DNA of 14,499 nt from Burkholderiaceae bacterium. GTDB taxonomy: Bacteria; Pseudomonadota; Gammaproteobacteria; Burkholderiales; Burkholderiaceae. The notes beneath the pieces were generated by a model, which had not been told where the DNA came from, did no database searches, and saw only the letters and a program-made list of their open reading frames with translations. Location of the stretch: the NCBI GenBank assembly GCA_947461805.1, contig CANHMJ010000028.1, positions 1 to 14,499 on the forward strand, given 5' to 3'. The position numbers and the translations under genes were made by a program. Numbering within the stretch: position 1 is the stretch's first letter; each line of letters opens with the position of its first letter. This document shows positions 7,096 to 13,130 of this stretch, in pieces.

Positions 7096-7124
7096 ATCGT
7101 ATGACGATTTAGTAGTGATTTCAA
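7096..7124 (-). promoter_or_regulatory. Promoter of the H1-like/ppk2 operon
   Basis: Minus strand: -35 TTGAAA (7124-7119), exact 17-base spacer, -10 TACGAT (7101-7096). The start would be near 7089, giving a leader of about 40 bases. A loose palindrome at 7091-7110 (AAATC/GATTT outer arms, 16 of 20 symmetric) overlaps the -10 and could be an operator, but the evidence for that is weak. Confidence 0.5.
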
Positions 7125-7182
7125 GGAATTGTGACAGTTTAGGGTCATTTTTTTGCTATTGGGATTCGATTATGATGACTAT

Positions 7183-7941
7183 ATGACACTCATCAAACCC
7201 ATACTAAGCCTGTTGTTTGTCATATTCTGTGCTGCAGCCCACGCCCAAGTGAGCACCATAGCGGTCGCAGCCAATATGAAAGATGCTTTTCTTGCCATTG
7301 AGAAAGAATTCAAAGCAGAAAACAAGGCTAACTTTCGGGTTGTCTATGGATCCTCCGGCAATATTACTGCCCAGATTTTGAATGGCGCGCCATTTTCGCT
7401 CTTTATCTCAGCTGATGAAAGCTACCCGCTGGAACTCGTTAAACGCAAGATGACGGTGGATGAAGGCAAAGTCTATGCCATTGGCAAAATTGCTTTGCTT
7501 AGCAAAAAATCAAGTGGCATCACACTCGGAAGCAGTAAGGCAGATCTCATCAAGGCACTCAAGCAAGCCAATAAGATTGCCATTGCAAAGCCTGAATTAG
7601 CGCCCTATGGCAAAGCAGCAGTCGACTACCTTAAAGCCGAAGGGCTGTGGGATTTAGCCAAAGACAAATTGGTTTATGGCGACAACATTAGTATCGCTAC
7701 CATGTACGTGGCCTCGGGTGCAGCCGATATTGGCTTTACCGCACTGTCCTTAGCTCTTTCCCCAGGGATTGCAAAAGAAACCCAGCATCTGGTTTTAAAT
7801 TCGGCGCTGCATGAGCCAATCCAGCAACGCATGGTTCTGATGAAAAACGCACCACACGATGCGGTTGCGCTCTATCGGTTTATGCAATCCCCCAAAGCAC
7901 AGGGCATATTGCGCTCCTTTGGATATGCGCTTCCCCAATAA
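7183..7941 (+). CDS. modA: Molybdate-binding periplasmic protein ModA (orphan)
   Basis: Periplasmic substrate-binding protein of a molybdate ABC importer. The open frame extends back to a TTG at 7153, but the ATG at 7183 gives a proper signal peptide (MTLIKPILSLLFVIFCAAAHAQ region, cleavage after AHA), so it is chosen; 252 residues, normal for ModA. The mature protein begins VSTIAVAANMKDAFLAIEKE, matching the ModA start that supplies a serine/backbone oxyanion contact, and has YGSSGNITAQILNGAPFSLF with the second oxyanion contact, then the ISADESYP stretch. The final FMQSPKAQGILRSFGYALP is the usual ModA ending. No modB or modC is adjacent; the next gene is convergent 11 bases away. It is transcribed away from the H1-like/ppk2 operon. 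A -10-like TATGAT at 7171 would make the transcript nearly leaderless, but no good -35 was found. Confidence 0.9.
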   Translation: MTLIKPILSLLFVIFCAAAHAQVSTIAVAANMKDAFLAIEKEFKAENKANFRVVYGSSGNITAQILNGAPFSLFISADESYPLELVKRKMTVDEGKVYAIGKIALLSKKSSGITLGSSKADLIKALKQANKIAIAKPELAPYGKAAVDYLKAEGLWDLAKDKLVYGDNISIATMYVASGAADIGFTALSLALSPGIAKETQHLVLNSALHEPIQQRMVLMKNAPHDAVALYRFMQSPKAQGILRSFGYALPQ

Positions 7942-7952
7942 AAAACAGTGGC

Positions 7953-8384
7953 TTAACGCAGCGGCCTAAAACTGGGAACTTGATTGCCCTTGGCATACAT
8001 GCACTGCTGATAGGCAATGTTGTACTGGGTTTGTGCTTGGTCTTCTTTGTTCGATGCACCCATAGCGCCCATTGCAGAACCGCCCAATAGACCAATGCCT
8101 GCTCCCGTTCCGATGTTCTGACTGCTCCCCCCTTGAATAACTGCTCCAGCAGCAGCGCCTAGGGCGGCACCAATCAATGCACTGGTAGCGCCTTGCTTTA
8201 GGGCTGCATTGGAGGTGTTTTCTCCCGCCTTAGCGGCAAAGCTTCTGCACTCCTGATCTTCTTTTTGGAAGACATCAAATGGCTTGCCTTCTCTTGGCAT
8301 CACCGTAACCGTTGGACCGGTCGGAGCAGACGCGCAGGCCGCTAAGGTCAGAATAAGGGTAATGGGAATCAGAAATCGCTTCAT
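7953..8384 (-). CDS. Glycine-zipper outer-membrane-type lipoprotein
   Basis: Predicted lipoprotein of 143 residues. The N-terminus MKRFLIPITLILTLAACASA holds a lipobox (LAAC) with C17 as the lipid-modified residue; position 18 is Ala, not Asp, so sorting to the outer membrane is expected. A central segment (about 66-112) is rich in Gly/Ala at fixed spacing (ALIGAALGAAAGAVIQGG and IGTGAGIGLLGGSAMGAMG), the glycine-zipper pattern of membrane-inserting hairpins. The C-terminus YNIAYQQCMYAKGNQV carries a conserved-looking cysteine that may pair with C46 in DQECRSFA. The role is unknown; relatives are often annotated as envelope stress or structural lipoproteins. It lies 36 bases downstream of the Gly/Tyr-rich gene on the same strand, so the two are probably co-transcribed. 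A weak GA-rich Shine-Dalgarno precedes the ATG. Confidence 0.82.
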   Translation of the reverse strand: MKRFLIPITLILTLAACASAPTGPTVTVMPREGKPFDVFQKEDQECRSFAAKAGENTSNAALKQGATSALIGAALGAAAGAVIQGGSSQNIGTGAGIGLLGGSAMGAMGASNKEDQAQTQYNIAYQQCMYAKGNQVPSFRPLR

Positions 8385-8420
8385 TCGGAATCTTTCAAGT
8401 AAATGCCATTTAACTGCTGA

Positions 8421-8963
8421 TTAATGAGTGCGCGAATTATTGGGCGGCTTTTGTTGGCTTTGCGTCTGGGGCGGCGGCACTGCAGACTGAACCTGCCAAC
8501 CTTCTGGACACGCCCCTACATTCGGAAAATACTGCGCGGCGGACGCGCAAAAATACCAGACTGGGGGCTGAGCTTGTGCTGCCAACACAATGGGCTCAAC
8601 CAAAACCGGCTGTACATACACTGCGGGTGGTGAGCTATATACGTATGGATAAGCAGGATATCCCCACCCAGTGCCCCACGCTGCATTCCACCCATTTCCC
8701 CAGCCGCCGTATCCGTAGGGGCCACCGTTCCAGTAGCCGCGTCTAAATCCTGGTCCGTAGGGCGCCCCATTACCGGGACCATAGGCAATGGGGCGATAGC
8801 CATTGCCACCCGAAACCCCTACAGCGACATTCCAATTGCCTGCAGTGGCAGGCGTAGGTAGCACTAGCAAAGTAATTGCAAGGCAGCATATGCCCGCCAT
8901 GCCACATGCCCAGATACCGCTGGTTTGCTTTGGCAGTGCAGGTGTATTCGCGGATGGCGTCAT
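8421..8963 (-). CDS. Exported Gly/Tyr/Pro-rich protein, function unknown
   Basis: A 180-residue protein with an N-terminal hydrophobic segment (about 18-41, ending PTPATAG) that looks like a signal peptide after a long polar leader; an internal ATG at 8900 could be an alternative start. The mature part is low-complexity, with Gly, Tyr, Trp, Asn and Pro in GYGGWGNGWN-like repeats (about 50-105). A Pro/Val segment follows, then a compact C-terminal motif with two cysteines, WYFCASAAQYFPNVGACPEG (136-155). That W-Y-x-C...Y-x-P-x-V...C-P-x-G-W pattern recurs in betaproteobacterial envelope proteins, as I recall. The AGGG 8 bases before the ATG supports 8963. It is upstream of the lipoprotein gene, probably in one operon. 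Function is not known; a cell-surface or periplasmic structural role is only a guess. The cysteines probably form one disulfide. Confidence 0.75.
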   Translation of the reverse strand: MTPSANTPALPKQTSGIWACGMAGICCLAITLLVLPTPATAGNWNVAVGVSGGNGYRPIAYGPGNGAPYGPGFRRGYWNGGPYGYGGWGNGWNAAWGTGWGYPAYPYVYSSPPAVYVQPVLVEPIVLAAQAQPPVWYFCASAAQYFPNVGACPEGWQVQSAVPPPQTQSQQKPPNNSRTH

Positions 8964-9096
8964 CGCATATCCCTAATGGTTAGACAGTGAAGATTGAGGC
9001 GCTTCAGTGCAGTGTTCAATGTAGCACTTCTACTCTAATAACGCAGCATGTCGGTAGAAGATGACAGACTTGTACGGTATTGCGACTTTCAAAACC

Positions 9097-10092
9097 CTAA
9101 TCAATCGTGATACCTACCTTTTTAATCAACTTTGACCATTTATTGGATTCCTCTGCAATCAGCTTACTCAAATCACGCGGACTACCTGGATTAGGCTCTA
9201 AGCCACTCATCAGCAGTTTTTGCTTGACGTCCGGTTTTGATAACGCCTCGATCGTCAAGCGATTAAGCTGCTGTTGTAGATCTTTGGGTAAGCCTGCCGG
9301 CGCCATCAAGGAGAACCAGGAGACCGCCTCAAAATTAGGTAAGCCCTGCTCTGCCAGTGTGGGTATCTCGGGTGCGGCAGGTGAGCGTTTTAAGGTAGTG
9401 ACACCCAGGGCAATAATCTCCTGCTGCTGAACCAACGGCAGTGCCGAAGATAAATTATCAAACAGCATGGAAATACGGCCACCGACTAAATCGGGAATAG
9501 ATTGGGCTCGTCCCTTATAGGGAATGTGGCGTATCTGCACTCCTGCCATTTCACTAAAGAGCTCACCCGACATGTGCAGTGACGTACCGATTCCCGAGGA
9601 TCCAAACGTCAGTTGATTGGGCTTTGATTTAGCAAGTACGATTAACTCACGTAAAGAGCTAACCCCCAACTGCTTATTGACGACAAGAACATTAGGCGTA
9701 CTGGCTAAGAAACTGATGGGCGTGAAATCAGCAACGGGATCAAACGGCATCTTGTTATACAGGGCCCCATTAATTGCATGAATGCCTACCGTTCCAATGA
9801 GTAAGGTGTATCCATCTGGATTACTTTTGGCCACAATGTCTGCGCCGATATTGCCTCCAACCCCAGGGCGGTTTTCGATCAATACTGGAACGTTTAAGAT
9901 GGGTTGCCAACTTTCAGCCAATACGCGCGCCAAAATATCGGGCGCACCCCCGGCTGGAAAAGTCACCACAATCCGAATCGCTTGCTTTGGCCACGCGGCA
10001 TTCTTAGTAGAGCCGGTTTGCGCTGATGTATTGACTGTCAGAAACAGCAAGGCGCATAACATTGCGCTCTTTTGAATTAATGCAGCAACCAT
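9097..10092 (-). CDS. Tripartite tricarboxylate transporter substrate-binding protein (Bug/TctC family)
   Basis: Periplasmic solute-binding protein of the Bug family, very numerous in Burkholderiales, which binds carboxylates and related small acids. Starting at ATG 10092 gives 331 residues (the family usually has 320-330) with a signal peptide ending near NTSAQ; a GTG at 10101 in frame is possible, but the AGGTG 6 bases before 10092 fits better. Family marks: WPKQAIRIVVTFPAGGAPDI at the mature N-terminus, the ENRPGVGGNIGADIVAKSNP block (about 75-94), SSGIGTSLHMSGELF and IPYKGRAQSIPDLVGGRI. No tctA/tctB membrane genes are nearby, as is common for Bug proteins. It is the last gene of an operon after DUF5993 and dsbB; what it binds cannot be said. 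No terminator was found downstream. Confidence 0.88.
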   Translation of the reverse strand: MVAALIQKSAMLCALLFLTVNTSAQTGSTKNAAWPKQAIRIVVTFPAGGAPDILARVLAESWQPILNVPVLIENRPGVGGNIGADIVAKSNPDGYTLLIGTVGIHAINGALYNKMPFDPVADFTPISFLASTPNVLVVNKQLGVSSLRELIVLAKSKPNQLTFGSSGIGTSLHMSGELFSEMAGVQIRHIPYKGRAQSIPDLVGGRISMLFDNLSSALPLVQQQEIIALGVTTLKRSPAAPEIPTLAEQGLPNFEAVSWFSLMAPAGLPKDLQQQLNRLTIEALSKPDVKQKLLMSGLEPNPGSPRDLSKLIAEESNKWSKLIKKVGITID

Positions 10093-10108
10093 TCGCCTCA
10101 CCTAAGCT

Positions 10109-10669
10109 CTAGATTCCAAAGCGTTGCCGTAGCCACTGCAATCCATCGTACGTAACTGGATCATCCGCACAGGGTCCAATGCCGCATTCGAGTAGCGTCG
10201 AGATCACATTGGCCAGCACCAGCAAGATAAACCAAATCACCAGGGTTTTAGCAAACCAACCGTGATTGCGGACACCGCCGCTAGGCAGCATCATTAAGAT
10301 CGCTTGAGCCGCAATTAAGCCAATGAAGCCCACGAAAGACCAAGTATAAAAATGAAGCTCTAAAAAGGTATTTCCAAAACCGGCATCCCCCGGTAGCACA
10401 TGCAGCAGAATTTGCCGCAGCGATACTGCTATGCCAGCTACTGCGCCCAAAATTCCCCAGCCATAATGCGCGCTGTGTGCCCCAAAGCGGATATTCAAGA
10501 CAAGTGCAATACCGATTAATACATACGCAACGCGCTGCAATAGGCAAAGCGGGCAAGGCAATTCGCCAAAATACAATTGATCAAAAAAAGCGTAGCTCAA
10601 TGATCCATTGACGGCCAACAAGGCCAATAAATTGCCGAGGCCCGCAAGTGAAAAGGGATTGGCTCGCAT
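10109..10669 (-). CDS. dsbB: Disulfide bond formation protein DsbB-like, atypical second cysteine pair
   Basis: Inner-membrane quinone-linked oxidase that re-oxidises a DsbA-type periplasmic thiol oxidase. It has 186 residues and five predicted membrane segments (about 8-26, 43-60, 71-91, 104-127, 138-159). The first periplasmic loop has the family motif ELPCPLCLLQR with C39 and C42. E. coli DsbB carries its second pair (C104/C130) in the loop between helices 3 and 4. Here that loop (PGDAGFGNTFLELHFYTW) has no cysteine, while two cysteines, C162 and C167 (ECGIGPC), lie just after a fifth helix that would bring the C-terminus to the periplasm. This fits a different architecture of the same relay, and I recall similar proteins in Burkholderiales. 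Its ATG overlaps the stop of the upstream small gene by one base (TAATG) and the Bug gene starts within 16 bases, so all three form an operon. Confidence 0.88.
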   Translation of the reverse strand: MRANPFSLAGLGNLLALLAVNGSLSYAFFDQLYFGELPCPLCLLQRVAYVLIGIALVLNIRFGAHSAHYGWGILGAVAGIAVSLRQILLHVLPGDAGFGNTFLELHFYTWSFVGFIGLIAAQAILMMLPSGGVRNHGWFAKTLVIWFILLVLANVISTLLECGIGPCADDPVTYDGLQWLRQRFGI

Positions 10670-10827
10670 TAAAGGCTAATGTTTAAATGGGTGGTCGCAT
10701 GAAACTGGAACCACGCTAACAATATGACTAGAGTGATTCCAGTAAAGCTCAACGCAAGGACGCGCCGCTCGTACCAAATGCACACAGTAGCAAGCAATGC
10801 CGTCAAAAAAGGAAGAAACATATACAT
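10669..10827 (-). CDS. Small membrane protein, DUF5993-like
   Basis: A 52-residue protein, found by reading the minus strand upstream of dsbB. It starts MYMFLPFLTALLATVCIWY and ends HATTHLNISL. It has two hydrophobic helices (about 3-18 and 26-41) separated by a basic turn YERRVLAL, a hairpin topology, and resembles the small DUF5993 proteins (typically MMFLPF...WFRHHATDPLNLSF, from memory). The second in-frame ATG at 10821 is an alternative start. Its TAA shares one base with the dsbB ATG, so the two are almost certainly translated together, which ties it to disulfide relay or membrane quinone work, though no function is known. Family assignment is from memory; the overlap and the well-formed transmembrane hairpin make a real gene likely. 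Confidence 0.8.
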   Translation of the reverse strand: MYMFLPFLTALLATVCIWYERRVLALSFTGITLVILLAWFQFHATTHLNISL

Positions 10828-10929
10828 GGCTTCATTTTAACGTACGACCACACCATCAAAATGGTTCATTACATAGATGAAATAGCGTATAAACAGAGTT
10901 AGTAAAGTTTATAAAGCGAATCCAAGCGT

Positions 10930-11340
10930 ATGGCAGAGAATCAATACCGATATGACCCTCACCACGACATCGCATTGAATGTCCTCGGTGAGCCGATCGT
11001 CCCTTGCTCATTTGACCCTCTAACCGGATTTTTTCGGGATGGCTGTTGCAAAACCGATGAGCAGGATTTGGGGAGTCATTTGGTTTGCGCCATCATGACA
11101 AAAGAATTTCTGGTCTTCAGTCTAGAGCGGGGCAATGATTTAATGACCCCTAGGCCTGAGTGGCAATTTCCGGGCTTAATACCGGGTGACCAATGGTGTC
11201 TATGCCTGAATCGTTGGAAAGAGGCGCTCGAGGCCCAGTGCGCCCCCATGGTTCAGCTCGAGAGTACTAATATCAAAACCCTTGAGCGAATTGATTTGGA
11301 CACGCTCAAGCAATACGCTGTCAAAGACAGCTTGCTTTAA
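10930..11340 (+). CDS. DUF2237 family protein
   Basis: A 136-residue cytoplasmic protein matching DUF2237: NVLGEPIVPCSFDPLTGFFR, then DGCCKTDEQDLGSHLVCAIM (38-57), RGNDLMTPRPEWQFPGLIPG and DQWCLCLNRWKEALEAQCAP. Conserved cysteines are C26, C39, C40, C53, C90 and C92 (C104 also present); such clustering suggests metal or redox chemistry, but no reaction is established that I know of. No signal peptide. Weak AAG-type ribosome site before ATG 10930. It is transcribed away from the DUF5993-dsbB operon across a region of about 100 bases, and its stop overlaps the stop of the convergent FAH gene by 3 bases. Confidence 0.85.
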   Translation: MAENQYRYDPHHDIALNVLGEPIVPCSFDPLTGFFRDGCCKTDEQDLGSHLVCAIMTKEFLVFSLERGNDLMTPRPEWQFPGLIPGDQWCLCLNRWKEALEAQCAPMVQLESTNIKTLERIDLDTLKQYAVKDSLL

Positions 11341-12029
11341 ATAATCTGTGTCTTGAGCACAGGCAAGCCAACTACCTCACCCTCCAGTACATCGCCTTTT
11401 TTAATTGGACCGACACCCGCTGGCGTTCCCGAAAAGATTAAATCGCCGGCTTGCAGTGTAAATAGCGTTGAAAGATAAGCAATCGTATCGGGTACATTCC
11501 AAATCAACTGATTGAGGTCGCCCTCTTGACGCACTTCGCCATTGACCATCAATCGAATACTCCCCTGCGATGGATGACCGCACTGCGCTACCGGCACTAA
11601 GGCAGAGCATGGGGCAGACTGATCGAATGCTTTACCGGTATCCCAAGGCCGCCCCATTTTTTTCGCTTCGCCCTGCAAATCACGGCGCGTCATGTCCAGT
11701 CCAACACCGTACCCATATACATGCTCTAAGGCTTTATCTGCAGGGATATTGGCGCCGCCCTTGCCAATCGCAACCACCATCTCAATTTCGTGGTGCACGT
11801 CATTCGATAGACTGGGGTATTGCATATTCGCTCCGTCAGTCACAATCGCACTAGCCGGCTTCATAAAAAAGAATGGTGGCTCACGGTCCGGATCATGGCC
11901 CATTTCGCGGGCATGGTCAGCATAGTTACGGCCAACGCAATAAATGCGGTTGACTGCAAAACGGCGGGCATCCCCTGCCACAGGCAAAGATGGCAAAGCG
12001 ACTGGCTCAATCACATACTGGCTGCTCAT
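11337..12029 (-). CDS. FAH-family hydrolase (FAHD1/fumarylpyruvate hydrolase-like)
   Basis: Cytoplasmic metal-dependent enzyme cleaving C-C bonds in beta-keto acids such as acylpyruvates, fumarylpyruvate or oxaloacetate. The frame is open to 12080, but the ATG at 12029 has an AAAGG 6 bases upstream and gives 230 residues, the usual size for this subgroup. Metal ligands are E81 and E83 in HHEIEMV and D112 in GLDMTRRD; GKAFDQS (132-138) and FSGTPAGVGPIKKGD (199-213) are the other active-site blocks. The N-terminal stretch INRIYCVGRNYADHAREMGH-like is near-identical, from memory, to NagK-type fumarylpyruvate hydrolases, but FAHD1-type acylpyruvase/oxaloacetate decarboxylase is equally possible. 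No gentisate genes are in view. It is third in a minus-strand group after the HAD gene and SemiSWEET (22-base gap to the latter), and its stop overlaps that of the convergent DUF2237 gene. Confidence 0.88.
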   Translation of the reverse strand: MSSQYVIEPVALPSLPVAGDARRFAVNRIYCVGRNYADHAREMGHDPDREPPFFFMKPASAIVTDGANMQYPSLSNDVHHEIEMVVAIGKGGANIPADKALEHVYGYGVGLDMTRRDLQGEAKKMGRPWDTGKAFDQSAPCSALVPVAQCGHPSQGSIRLMVNGEVRQEGDLNQLIWNVPDTIAYLSTLFTLQAGDLIFSGTPAGVGPIKKGDVLEGEVVGLPVLKTQII

Positions 12030-12051
12030 AAAAAACCTTTCTTTACTGCAT

Positions 12052-12330
12052 CTACTGATGCGGATGCTGCGGCACATCACGATGCCGAATTTTTAAAAAG
12101 AGAATACTGCAAGACAAAACGAAGGTAATGGCATTGGCCACAATAATAGGCCACTGATCCAACAGGATGCCGTAAATCAACCACAGAAAAACCCCGAATG
12201 TGAAAAAGCCATACATCGCCAAAGATACGCCGGCTAAATTACGGGTGCGCCAAGAGCGCCACGCTTGGGGCAAAAAGGCCATGGTTGTTAGTACAGCAGC
12301 AATCGTGCCAATCGTATTTGTAAAATCCAT
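12052..12330 (-). CDS. SemiSWEET family transporter (PQ-loop)
   Basis: Small inner-membrane protein, 92 residues with three membrane helices (about 5-24, 39-57, 62-81). SemiSWEETs work as dimers for facilitated sugar transport. Hallmarks: IGTIAAVLTTMAFLPQ with the PQ motif at 21-22, AGVSLAMYGFFTFG after it, W50 in the second helix and N66 in the third (VANAIT), positions that line the pocket in known SemiSWEETs. The C-terminal tail RHRDVPQHPHQ is polar and cytosolic or periplasmic. It sits between the HAD gene and the FAH gene on the same strand with short gaps (37 and 22 bases), so co-transcription is likely. The substrate is not shown by sequence; sugar is known for the family, but small acids cannot be excluded. 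Confidence 0.88.
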   Translation of the reverse strand: MDFTNTIGTIAAVLTTMAFLPQAWRSWRTRNLAGVSLAMYGFFTFGVFLWLIYGILLDQWPIIVANAITFVLSCSILFLKIRHRDVPQHPHQ

Positions 12331-12367
12331 GGCTTGATTGTATTGAGCTTTGCTTGGCTTAAGTCAA

Positions 12368-13084
12368 TTAGGCACCGAGCTGATCGGCTAAGTGATTAAA
12401 GTCTGTTGCGTGGAAAGTAGTCCAACTCTCTCGCGGTAAATCAGGATTGGCTTTTTTAGGCCCAAATTCCGCTGGACGCTCTATAAATGCGGTCTTCAAA
12501 CCCAGCGCATGAGCCGCGGCTAGGTCATCCTTATGCGATGCAACCAGCATGGTTTGCTCTGGGGGCAGGTCAAATATTTGACCAACACCCAAGTAGGTTT
12601 CTGGATCGGGCTTGTAGTGCCGAAATACTTCGGCCGATAAAATCAAATCCCAAGGTAAGCCGGCATTTTTCGCCATATCGGCCAATAAACCCAAATTTCC
12701 ATTGGATAAAGTCACGATCGTAAATTGGCGTTTGAGGCGAGTTAAGCCAGCAACGCTATCCGGCCATGCAGCAAGGCGGTGCCAGACTAAATTGAGGTGG
12801 CGCTTTTGTTCCTCGGACAAGGAGGTAATTCCAAAGTCCAGCAACACCTGATCCAAGATCATGCGATGTAAATCATCGATGCGCGTCCACGGCAGTTCAC
12901 CCGAACGAACGCGCGCCATGGCTGGGCGATAGCCGTTACGCCACGCACTGGCAAAATCGACCGGGTCTACGGATAAACCTAAGCTACTTACTTCACGCAC
13001 AATCGATCCATGCCAATCCACCACCGTACCAAAAACATCAAATGCCAACACCTTCACTTGGCTGGCGGGGGAAGATGGATTCAC
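12368..13084 (-). CDS. HAD-superfamily hydrolase, haloacid dehalogenase type II-like
   Basis: Cytoplasmic HAD enzyme, 238 residues, of the (S)-2-haloacid dehalogenase type II branch. Motif I is AFDVFGTVVDWHG with nucleophile D16 and T20; motif II is TLSNGN with S127-N128; K158 of KPDPETY is motif III; motif IV is ASHKDDLAA with D186/D187. R53 in NGYRPAM is a candidate for the substrate-binding arginine. In L-DEX-type dehalogenases motif IV reads SSNAWD; here it is SHKDD, so the carboxylate and halide pocket may differ and haloacid activity is not assured. The start ATG 13084 has AAGGAG about 11 bases upstream, a longer gap than ideal. It is the first gene of a group with SemiSWEET and FAH, suggesting a role in small-acid or sugar metabolism, which is inference only. 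Confidence 0.85.
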   Translation of the reverse strand: MNPSSPASQVKVLAFDVFGTVVDWHGSIVREVSSLGLSVDPVDFASAWRNGYRPAMARVRSGELPWTRIDDLHRMILDQVLLDFGITSLSEEQKRHLNLVWHRLAAWPDSVAGLTRLKRQFTIVTLSNGNLGLLADMAKNAGLPWDLILSAEVFRHYKPDPETYLGVGQIFDLPPEQTMLVASHKDDLAAAHALGLKTAFIERPAEFGPKKANPDLPRESWTTFHATDFNHLADQLGA

Positions 13085-13130
13085 GGTGATGCTCCTTAGC
13101 GGTCTGCTCGTTTCGGTCTTTCGATTTTAG

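Noticed and set aside
6720..7112. A 130-residue plus-strand open frame rich in Phe/Thr/Ala/Leu
   Set aside because: It is the complement of the Lys/Ala repeats of the H1-like gene; it has no family similarity or ribosome site, and the minus-strand gene has strong start signals.
7153..7182. TTG-initiated extension of ModA
   Set aside because: It would put ten acidic and polar residues before the signal peptide; ATG 7183 gives a normal one.
8964..9096. Non-coding stretch downstream of the Bug gene
   Set aside because: I searched it for a terminator, small RNA or operator and saw only a weak promoter-like TTGAAC-17-CAATCT for the Gly/Tyr-rich gene, too poor to list.
11570..12128. Several plus-strand frames opposite the FAH and SemiSWEET genes
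   Set aside because: They are antisense shadows; both minus-strand genes match known families over their full length.
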